Assembly: GCA_964482395.1 (NCBI GenBank) | Contig: CAYZXK010000085.1 | Span: 8,401-72,400 of the forward strand | DNA from: CAYZXK01 sp964482395 | GTDB lineage: Bacteria; Planctomycetota; Phycisphaerae; UBA1845; Fen-1342 | DNA length: 64,000 nucleotides | Direction of reading: 5' to 3' | Shown here: positions 52,775 through 61,486 of the stretch, one piece after another | How positions within the stretch are numbered: the first letter of the stretch is position 1 | How the letters are laid out: the number at the start of each line of letters is the position of its first letter | Notes under the pieces: model-generated | The model's input: only the letters and a program-made list of their open reading frames with translations | The model's database searches: none | What the model was told of the DNA's origin: nothing | Translations under genes and position numbers: made by a program

Positions 52775-53920
52775 ATGATCACCACGCTTTCCGAAGACCA
52801 CCGGGTACTTATTCAAGGGGTACGGGACTACGCCCGTGGCGAGCTGCTGGCCCTGGACGGGCAGTGGGACAAGCAGGAGTCATCCTGCTGCGAACGACTG
52901 GACCAGCTTTACGAAATGGGGTTGATGGGGTTGCGGGTGCCCGAGGAGCAGGGGGGGCTGGGCTGCCCGATGCTGCCCTACGCCCACATCATCCGCGAGC
53001 TGGCCTACGCCTCGCCCTCGGTCGCGGTGACCGTGAGCGTCCATAACATGGTTTGCGAGGCGATCAAGCTGTTCGCCAACCCGGCCATCCGCGATGAGAT
53101 TCAGCGCACCCTGGTCACACCCGGGAACCTGTCGGCCTTCGCGATCAGCGAGGCGGACGCGGGCTCCGATCCGGCCGCGGCCAAGACCCGAGCCGAAGCG
53201 GTTGATGGGGGCTGGAAGCTGTATGGCAGCAAGATGTGGGTGTCCAACGGTCTGGCCGGCCGCTGGTTCATCGTGCTGGCCCGGACCGGGAACACCGGAC
53301 GCAGCAAGGACCTGAGCATGTTCCTGCTGGACGCCCGGCAGGAGGCCATCCAGCGCCGGCCGATCCACGGCAAGATGGGCATCCGAGGGTCGGAGACGGC
53401 CGAGATGAGCCTCGACGGCGCCTTCGTCCCTTCCGATAATCTCCTGGGGCAGCCGGGCGACGGGCTGAAAATCGCCCTGTCGGCGCTGGATGGCGGGCGG
53501 ATCGGGATCGCCTCCCAGGCGGTGGGCATCGGGCAGGCCTGCCTGGACCTGATGGTGAGTTACGCCAAGGAGCGGCACCAGTTCAATCGTCCCATTGCCG
53601 AGTTCCAGGCCATTCAGTGGATGATCGCCGACAGCCAGACCGAACTGGACGCGGCTCAGCTTCTGATTGATCGGGCGGCGCTCCTGAAGGACGCGGGCCG
53701 GCCGTACACTCGCGAGGCCTCGGTGGCCAAGCTGTTCGCGACCGAGGCGGCCAACCGGATCGCCTACCGTGCGGTCCAGGTGCACGGGGGAAGCGGCTAC
53801 GTGAATGAGTGTCGCGTGGAGCAGCTCTACCGCGACGCCCGGGTTACGACCATCTACGAGGGTACCAGCGAAATTCAGCGGCACGTCATCGCCCGCGAGG
53901 TTTTGCGGGGAGCCTTATGA
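52775..53920 (+). CDS. Acyl-CoA dehydrogenase
   Basis: This 381-aa FAD enzyme oxidises acyl-CoA to the 2-enoyl form. It has the family layout: an N-terminal helical domain (ELAYASPSVAVTVSVHN), a middle beta domain with AISEADAGSDPAA and a C-terminal helical domain. The catalytic base Glu362 is in IYEGTSEIQRHVIAREVL, placed as in short-chain (butyryl/branched) acyl-CoA dehydrogenases. Chain-length preference cannot be set. ATG 52775; 39 nt before pheS. Electron-transfer flavoprotein genes are not nearby. Confidence 0.94.
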   Translation: MITTLSEDHRVLIQGVRDYARGELLALDGQWDKQESSCCERLDQLYEMGLMGLRVPEEQGGLGCPMLPYAHIIRELAYASPSVAVTVSVHNMVCEAIKLFANPAIRDEIQRTLVTPGNLSAFAISEADAGSDPAAAKTRAEAVDGGWKLYGSKMWVSNGLAGRWFIVLARTGNTGRSKDLSMFLLDARQEAIQRRPIHGKMGIRGSETAEMSLDGAFVPSDNLLGQPGDGLKIALSALDGGRIGIASQAVGIGQACLDLMVSYAKERHQFNRPIAEFQAIQWMIADSQTELDAAQLLIDRAALLKDAGRPYTREASVAKLFATEAANRIAYRAVQVHGGSGYVNECRVEQLYRDARVTTIYEGTSEIQRHVIAREVLRGAL

Positions 53921-53959
53921 TCCCTTCCCCGGCGCCGACGGACTGGGGGAGCTAGCCAA

Positions 53960-55486
53960 GTGGAGTTGTCCCAGATTCAGTTCGATGTCTTGCAGCGGCT
54001 GGCCGCTGCGGCCGGACCGGTCGCAATTCCCGACCTGGCTTCGGCTCTGGGGTTGGACCAGTCGCCGGTGACCGCGGCGTGCATGGAGCTGCGTCAGGCG
54101 GGCCTGGTTTCGGTCGAGGAATCCGGCTTCGAGGAGCTGCGCCTGAGCCCGGAGGCGGAAAGCTATGCCAGCCGGCCGCTGCCGGAGCGGGTCATCGTCC
54201 GCGTCCTCCAGGAGGTGGGCGGCGACTGTCGGATCACCGAGCTTCCCCAGCGGTCCGGCCTCACGGCCGACCAGATTGGCCAGTCGCTGCGCTGGCTGCG
54301 GCAGCGCGGGTGGGCCCGCAAGGAAGGCGACCGGCTGATTTTGCTGCCGGGAGGTCGGACCGCCGCCCCCCAGCCCGACGAGCAGCTCTTGGCGGCCCTG
54401 GCCGGTGGCAGAGTGGCCGCGAGCCGGGAACTAAAACGCGAGGGGCTGCCGGTTGCCGAAGGGGTCAAACTGCTGGCTCCGCGCAAGGGTTTCCTGATCG
54501 TCAGGCAGCGTACCTCCCGCCAGGCGGCCATCACCGAAGCCGGCCGCCGCCTGGTAGCCAGCGGGGTCAAAGCTCGTCGCCGGGTCACGCAACTGACCCC
54601 GGAGCTGTTGACTGACGGCGGCTGGCGGGAAGTGGAGCTTCAGCCTTACGACGTCACGCTGGCGGCACGAAAGCTCTACCCGGGTAAGGAACATCCCTTC
54701 CAGCGCACGCTGGACCGGGTGCGGAGAGTGTTCCTGGAAATGGGTTTCGAGGAGGTCACCAGCCCCTGGGTAGAGTCCAGCTTCTGGGACTTCGACGCCC
54801 TGTTCCAGCCGCAGGATCACCCGGCCCGCGATATGCAGGACACCTTCTACGTCGCTCACCCTCAACGCTGCCGACTGCCGGACCCGGGCTTGGTGGAGCG
54901 GGTGCGGGCCACGCACGAGAATGGTGGTCAGACCGGCTCCCTGGGCTGGCAGTACCGCTGGAACCGCGAGCTGGCCCATAAGCCGGTACTGCGTACCCAC
55001 ACCACGGCCACCACCATCCGGGCCCTGGCCCGACACAAGCCCGGCCGGCCCGGCAAGTACTTCGTCATCGGGCCGGTCTTTCGGCGTGAGACCGCGGACT
55101 TCAAGCATCTGCCGGTCTTTCACCAGGTGGATGGAATCATCGTGGACCCGGCCGCCAGCTTGGCCACGCTGATCGGGACGCTGTCGGCGTTCTACGCGAA
55201 GATGGGGTTCCCGCAAGTCAAAGTGGTGCCCAGCTTTTTCCCGTACACCGAGCCGTCGGCCGAGGTGCTGTTGTACCTGGAAGGCCGCAAAGAATGGGTC
55301 GAGATGGGCGGGTCGGGGATTTTCCGGCCGGAAGTGACCCTGCCGGTGGGCATCGCCGACCGCGTGCTGGCCTGGGGGCTGGGGCTGGAGCGCCTGGCGA
55401 TGATGATCCATGACCTGGACTCGATCGGCCAGCTTTACTTCGCGACCATGCCCTGGCTGCGGGAGGCACCGCTGTGCCGATCATAG
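53960..55486 (+). CDS. pheS: Phenylalanine--tRNA ligase alpha subunit, archaeal/eukaryotic type
   Basis: PheS (508 aa) is far longer than ordinary bacterial PheS (~330-350 aa). Residues 1-~200 form winged-helix DNA-binding-like modules characteristic of archaeal/eukaryotic alpha subunits, where bacteria have a coiled coil. The class II core has RTHTTATTIRALARH, FVIGPVFRRETADFKHLPVFHQ (motif 2) and GLGLERLAMM (motif 3). It overlaps pheT by 13 nt. This type occurs in archaea, eukaryotes and a few bacterial groups such as spirochaetes. Confidence 0.94.
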   Translation: MELSQIQFDVLQRLAAAAGPVAIPDLASALGLDQSPVTAACMELRQAGLVSVEESGFEELRLSPEAESYASRPLPERVIVRVLQEVGGDCRITELPQRSGLTADQIGQSLRWLRQRGWARKEGDRLILLPGGRTAAPQPDEQLLAALAGGRVAASRELKREGLPVAEGVKLLAPRKGFLIVRQRTSRQAAITEAGRRLVASGVKARRRVTQLTPELLTDGGWREVELQPYDVTLAARKLYPGKEHPFQRTLDRVRRVFLEMGFEEVTSPWVESSFWDFDALFQPQDHPARDMQDTFYVAHPQRCRLPDPGLVERVRATHENGGQTGSLGWQYRWNRELAHKPVLRTHTTATTIRALARHKPGRPGKYFVIGPVFRRETADFKHLPVFHQVDGIIVDPAASLATLIGTLSAFYAKMGFPQVKVVPSFFPYTEPSAEVLLYLEGRKEWVEMGGSGIFRPEVTLPVGIADRVLAWGLGLERLAMMIHDLDSIGQLYFATMPWLREAPLCRS

Positions 55487-57381
55487 GTATGCCGGTAGAC
55501 ATGCTGCTGAGCTGCATCGCGCGGCCCGAGCGGGGAGCCGCGGCCGGCGAGCAGGTCGGGGCCGGAGCCCGCCTCAGCGTTCAGGACCTCATGGAGCTGC
55601 TGCCCAAACTCGGCTGCGCCGTCGAGGAACTGGCCGAGGTCGAGCAATACCGGTGCAAAGCCTGCGACCGGGTCTCCGACCGCACTCAGGCTCAGGGGCC
55701 GCCGCTGAATTGCGCCGGTTGCGGCGCCGACTACCGGGTTCGGCCGGACCTGCTGGCCAGTCTGGGACGCAGCCAGGTGTTGCGCCTGGACATGCTGGCG
55801 GTGCGGCCCGACCTCTTCGATCCGGGCGGCATGGCCCGCTACATCCGGGGTTATCTGGGAATCCAAACCGGGCTTTCCGAGTACGTGCTCTCGGCTCCCA
55901 AGCTGCGGGTGATGGTCGATCCAGCCTTGTCCAACGAGGAAAGCTACCGGCCCTGCATCGCCTGCGCGGTGATCCGCAACGTCCGCCTGGACAGCCAATC
56001 GATCCGGATGGTGATGAATCTTCAGGAAGACCTGCACTGGGCTCTGGGCCGCGACCGCAAGCTGGCGTCCATCGGCGTGTACGACCTGGATTCGCTCCAG
56101 GGCGACGTGTTCCACTATGACGCGGTCGATCCCGACGGGCTGAGGTTTGTACCGCTCGGCTCTCCCGCTGATGACCCGGCCGCGGCCTTGACCCCGCGGG
56201 AGATCCTGGACCGGCACAAGACCGGTCAGGCCTACGCTCACCTGCTGCGCTCCCTTAGGAAATACCCCCTGCTCCGGGATGGGGTGGGCACGGTACTGTC
56301 GATGCCGCCCATCATCAACAGCGAGCGTACCCGGGTGACCATGCGGACCCGGCAGTTCTTCATCGATGTGACTGGGCTGACCCAGCGCACGGTCGACCGG
56401 GCCCTGAACATCGTCGTCACCAGTTTGCTAGAGATCATGCCGCAGGCGCAGGCCGAATCGGTGCTGATCCAGTCTCCCGGCCGCACGCGGATCACGCCCG
56501 ATCTGACCCCGCAGGAAATGACTCTCAGCGTCCGGCAGACCGCCCAGACCATCGGTATCGAGCTGAACGCCGGCCAGCTCGCCGAACTGCTCGAATCCAT
56601 GGGCCACACGGTCGAGGAGGGCGAACACGGCGACACGGTCCGCGTTCTGGTTCCGGCCTATCGCAACGACGTGATGCACCCGGTGGACCTGGTGGAGGAC
56701 GCGGCCATCGCCTATGGCTATGAGAACATCGCCCCGCAGCTTGTGCCGACCCTCACAGTCGGGGGAGCCCGGGCCATCGAGGAACAATCCAGTCTGGCCC
56801 GGCGGGTGATGACCGGGCTAGGCTTTCACCAGGTGATGACGCTGGTTCTGACCAGCGAGCCGGCCGCGTTCGGCAAATGGCAGATTCAGCCTGACCCGCG
56901 GGCGGTCCGTATCGAAAACCCCATCAGCACCGAGCAAACCATCTGTCGGGTTTCGCTGCTGCCGGGGCTGCTGGAGACGCTGGCGATCAACAAGCAGTAC
57001 GAGTTGCCGCAGTATCTGTTCGAGGTGGGTGACTGCTGCTTCGCTGATCCCCAGGCCGAGACTGGAGCCCGGGAAGAGCGTATGTTGGCGGCGGCCATGA
57101 TCGGCACCCACGTCGGCTACGCCGACATTCGGGCCGTCACCGACGCACTGCTGCACGAGTTTGACCGGAGCTGCGAGGTGAGCCCCATCCAACACCCCAG
57201 TTACATCCCCGGCCGGGCGGCCGCCCTGATCGCGTCCGATGGTCAGCGGATCGGTACGCTGGGCGAGCTTCACCCCCAGGTGCTGGAAGCCTACCGCTTG
57301 CGCCACCCGGTTTCGGTGATGGAGCTGAGCCTGGAAAAGCTGTTGGCCTCTCTGTTGCGACCGGCCAGCCCTGCCCAATAG
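55474..57381 (+). CDS. pheT: Phenylalanine--tRNA ligase beta subunit, archaeal/eukaryotic type
   Basis: PheT (635 aa) is shorter than the ~800-aa bacterial type and lacks the tRNA-binding (EMAP) and anticodon-binding domains of bacterial PheT. A zinc ribbon is inserted near the N-terminus (C61-x2-C64-x15-C80-x2-C83). The B3/4 editing region (~110-260) and B5 domain (QTIGIELNAGQLAELLESM, VLVPAYRNDVMHPVDLVEDA) follow, with the catalytic-like domain at the C-terminus. It forms a heterotetramer with PheS. GTG 55474 overlaps pheS; another start could lie at ATG 55489. Confidence 0.92.
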   Translation: MPIIGMPVDMLLSCIARPERGAAAGEQVGAGARLSVQDLMELLPKLGCAVEELAEVEQYRCKACDRVSDRTQAQGPPLNCAGCGADYRVRPDLLASLGRSQVLRLDMLAVRPDLFDPGGMARYIRGYLGIQTGLSEYVLSAPKLRVMVDPALSNEESYRPCIACAVIRNVRLDSQSIRMVMNLQEDLHWALGRDRKLASIGVYDLDSLQGDVFHYDAVDPDGLRFVPLGSPADDPAAALTPREILDRHKTGQAYAHLLRSLRKYPLLRDGVGTVLSMPPIINSERTRVTMRTRQFFIDVTGLTQRTVDRALNIVVTSLLEIMPQAQAESVLIQSPGRTRITPDLTPQEMTLSVRQTAQTIGIELNAGQLAELLESMGHTVEEGEHGDTVRVLVPAYRNDVMHPVDLVEDAAIAYGYENIAPQLVPTLTVGGARAIEEQSSLARRVMTGLGFHQVMTLVLTSEPAAFGKWQIQPDPRAVRIENPISTEQTICRVSLLPGLLETLAINKQYELPQYLFEVGDCCFADPQAETGAREERMLAAAMIGTHVGYADIRAVTDALLHEFDRSCEVSPIQHPSYIPGRAAALIASDGQRIGTLGELHPQVLEAYRLRHPVSVMELSLEKLLASLLRPASPAQ

Positions 57382-57630
57382 CCGGACTTGTGGAGACACG
57401 CCACATCGCCGGACCTCCGGGTCCGGCAACTCTCTTATGCCCGGGCCCGACACCAGCCACAAACTGATCGGGCGTGGCCGGACTGGCCCTCTGTGGCGGC
57501 CGACCCGAGCCGAAATCGCGGCGGGAGCTCAAGAAAGAAATCGCTGGCTGCCGATATACCAACGCGTGTGGGAGCGCACTGCGACAGGGAACTCGCTGAG
57601 AAACCTCAATTAGCTGAACGGGAAGGTGAC

Positions 57631-57921
57631 ATGCACGATCAGACGGCTGCCAACCAGACGACCGCGGCGGCTCAACGCTGTCCCCGCGTGGGTGTCAGCG
57701 TGCCATTGGACCTGATCGCCTCGCCGGGAGCCTATGTGTGCAATTGGAGCGGGCACCTGCTGCGTATTCCGGAGGCCAGCCTGGTACCCGGCGGCCCGTT
57801 GGCGCTGAATATGGTCGGCGGTCGACCGCTGATGGTCACGAAAGTCAGCGACGACCCGGATCTGCCGCTGTCCCAGGCCCGCGGGCTGGCGCGAGGGCTG
57901 GGGCTCAGCGTCGATTTCTAG
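57631..57921 (+). CDS. Hypothetical 96-aa protein
   Basis: A small protein with a polar N-terminus (HDQTAANQTTAAAQR) followed by a compact hydrophobic/beta-rich region (VSVPLDLIASPGAYVCNWSG, PLMVTKVSDDPDLPLS). ATG is behind GGGAAGGTGAC, a good ribosome-binding site. No family is recognised and no homologue lies in the window. Proximity to pheT is not informative. Confidence 0.55.
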   Translation: MHDQTAANQTTAAAQRCPRVGVSVPLDLIASPGAYVCNWSGHLLRIPEASLVPGGPLALNMVGGRPLMVTKVSDDPDLPLSQARGLARGLGLSVDF

Positions 57922-58015
57922 TCTCGTGGGCATCCGGGGGCCATGGGCCGCCATGCGCCTGATCGCGTCCCCGGTCCTGACCGGCTCCAGGGCACCTCGG
58001 CACCAAAGAGACCGC

Positions 58016-58456
58016 TCAGGAGACCTGCAAGCGATCAGAGCCCCGAGCGCGGGCAAGGGGCCAATCCAGCAGAGGTGCGACTCCCGGCAAGGGGTCGAAA
58101 GATGAGAGGTTTGACCGTGGCTGTCGGTTGGAGGAGGGCGGGCGCGGTCGGGCTCGCCATCTTGCCGAGTTGAGCCCCTTGAGCATCGCGTTGCCGAGCG
58201 CCTGCTTGGCTACCGGCTTCCCGAGCCGGGCGTCCTCGTGCTCCAGCTTATCGAGCCGGCGCGCGTCGTTGGCGTTCACGCTCCTTGCTAAGTCGCGTTC
58301 ACTCCCGCGAGACTGATTTTTCCAGCGGTGGAAGGCCGCGTGGGCCACGCCGAGCTTCCGGCACACCTGGCCAATGCTGGCACTGCCGCCCAACGGCGTG
58401 TCGGCCTCACGGAGCTTGGCAACGATCTGTTCCGATCTGTGCCTTGTCCTTCTCAT
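58016..58456 (-). pseudogene. IS3-family transposase OrfA remnant
   Basis: The first ~95 codons resemble IS3-family OrfA: RSEQIVAKLREADTP, an HTH with VCRKLGVAHAAFHRWK, then DARRLDKLEHEDARLGK and NAMLKGL, the usual leucine-zipper part. After that the reading frame is basic low-complexity sequence with no OrfB and no programmed-frameshift window. No flanking terminal repeats were found. It is a decayed insertion sequence directly before the tRNA-Gly integration site. Confidence 0.75.
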
Positions 58457-58611
58457 CGGGAGCCTCCGACCCCGGCGGCGGCTGCGCCGCGGCCGGCCCC
58501 AAAACTCTGGTAACGCCTAAAGCAGTTTTTGGAAAGCGGGCCGATCTCCCGGCACCCGGCAGCCGGGCGACCGGACCCGGCGACAACTAGATCACGCCCT
58601 CCGCAGGGGAG

Positions 58612-58639
58612 TTGACGACCGGGTGAAACGTTGCATAAT
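58612..58639 (+). promoter_or_regulatory. Sigma-70-type promoter of tRNA-Gly
   Basis: TTGACG (58612-58617) and CATAAT (58634-58639) are 16 bp apart. The tRNA begins at 58653, placing the start site about 7 bp before the mature 5' end. This is the best promoter in the window and predates the integration event. Confidence 0.7.
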
Positions 58640-58652
58640 GTGTCGGCACATC

Positions 58653-60391
<1,739 letters not shown>

Positions 60392-60394
60392 ACG

Positions 60395-60658
60395 TCACCC
60401 GCCTTTCTGCGCACCGCGGCCCCGCTTGGGGCGCAGCACGATTTCGAGCCCGAAGTAGTCGGCCAGCCGTTCCACCGTTTCGACGGTGAGCACCGCTTTT
60501 CCGTTCACAAAGCGCGACAGCGAACTTTCAGCGATGCCGGTTTCCTTCGAAATGCGATGGCGGCTTTGCCCGCTCGTTTCTATCACCTTCCGCATCTTGT
60601 CCAGCAGCCCGGCCATGCCGGGCAGGATAGCACATAGCTTGTTTGCACGCAAGGTCAT
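60395..60658 (-). CDS. XRE-family helix-turn-helix regulator
   Basis: An 87-aa Cro/CI-type DNA-binding protein: KMRKVIETSGQSRHRISKET and SSLSRFVNGKAVLTVETVER form the HTH, typical of small phage/toxin-antitoxin repressors. ATG at 60658 overlaps the upstream TGA (ATGA), which favours this start; an internal ATG at 60616 would still keep the HTH. It sits between replication genes and the integrase and probably controls the element. Confidence 0.85.
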   Translation of the reverse strand: MTLRANKLCAILPGMAGLLDKMRKVIETSGQSRHRISKETGIAESSLSRFVNGKAVLTVETVERLADYFGLEIVLRPKRGRGAQKGG

Positions 60659-60888
60659 TCGCGGTAGCCCAGCAAATCCAGGAAGTCCGCAACGTGCTCG
60701 GCCCGAAACCAGGTCTTTTCCGACAGGTGCCTAAGCCAGCAGAGCGCTTCTCTCGGCGTTCGGCAACGGTCGCGCGGTACTCGGTATGCGCAGCCGCCGG
60801 CGTCGAAAATATACTCGCCGCCGGTTTCGCGCACGGTAGGGGGGCGTGGCGGATATGCACGTAGCAGTTCACGAATAGTCAGAGCCAT
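60655..60888 (-). CDS. Hypothetical 77-aa element protein
   Basis: A small soluble protein with the pattern RELLRAYPPRPPTVRETGGE...YIFDAGG followed by LCWLRHLSEKTWFRAEHVAD. No known family is recognised. It is translationally coupled to the XRE gene and lies 7 nt after the TubC-like gene, so it belongs to the same operon. Function is unknown. Confidence 0.7.
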   Translation of the reverse strand: MALTIRELLRAYPPRPPTVRETGGEYIFDAGGCAYRVPRDRCRTPREALCWLRHLSEKTWFRAEHVADFLDLLGYRE

Positions 60889-60895
60889 AACCTCT

Positions 60896-61486
60896 TCACC
60901 TCAGCACCACCGGGCCGATCACCACCGCCGCACGCCGCAGCTCGGCGGCCCGGTCCGGGTGCAACGCCGCGCACGCGGCCGCCAAGTACAACAGCCGCCC
61001 CCGCCACGTCGCCGGGGTCCAGCCGTCGCGCCGGCGGGCCAGCTCGGCAACCGCGCGGGGCAGATGCGCCAACACGTCAGGGGCAGGCCATGCCGCAGCG
61101 TCAGCCGGCAGGGGGGCCGGGGGCGCGTGGACGCTCACCAGCTCGGCCCCAGGAAACACGCGCTTGATGGATTCGACGGCGGCCCGCAGGTCGGCCGGGG
61201 CGTCCGCGAGCATGCGGGCTTCGTCGGCGGCGTAGCTCGTGACTGTGAGCACGTTACTGGCATCACCATCACCGAAACCCCCCGCGGCGATAGCGCCACG
61301 GGGGGTTTTGGTGATGGTGAGCAGCGCCAGCAGCCCGGCTTTGTGGACCTTGACCCGCGCGACCAGCTCAGCCGTCATCATCGATCGCGGCCGAAACCGC
61401 AGCCGGTCCCCGTGGGCCTGCAATTCGATGCCCAGCGCGGTCAGTTCGGCCAGCAGCGCTGCCGGCGTGTCCGGGTTGGCCGTCAT
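60896..61486 (-). CDS. TubC-N-domain-like element protein carrying a palindromic coding repeat
   Basis: This 196-aa protein has an N-terminal segment LLAELTALGIELQAHGDRLR...VKVHKAGLLALL, which resembles the TubC N-terminal docking fold also found in mobile-element proteins. Directly after LLALL comes ITKTPRGAIAAGGFGDGDA, encoded by a 60-bp near-perfect palindrome (61259-61320). The C-terminal ~110 residues are Ala/Arg-rich with WRGRLLYLAAACAALHPDRA. ATG 61486 lies behind a purine-rich GGGGAGT; an upstream start at 61534 is possible. It overlaps the end of the prim-pol reading frame by 119 nt. Confidence 0.72.
   Translation of the reverse strand: MTANPDTPAALLAELTALGIELQAHGDRLRFRPRSMMTAELVARVKVHKAGLLALLTITKTPRGAIAAGGFGDGDASNVLTVTSYAADEARMLADAPADLRAAVESIKRVFPGAELVSVHAPPAPLPADAAAWPAPDVLAHLPRAVAELARRRDGWTPATWRGRLLYLAAACAALHPDRAAELRRAAVVIGPVVLR
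61259..61320. repeat. Intragenic palindromic repeat, copy 1
   Basis: The arms CACCATCACCGAAACCCCCCG-like (61264-61284) and the complement (61299-61319) pair over 21 bp with one G-T. The centre GGCG-ATAG-CGCC extends the hairpin. On the minus strand it is in frame inside the TubC-like gene and encodes ITKTPRGAIAAGGFGDGDA. Confidence 0.85.

Noticed and set aside
58016..58456. Active IS3 element
   Set aside because: Only OrfA-like codons remain, with no OrfB, frameshift window or terminal inverted repeats.
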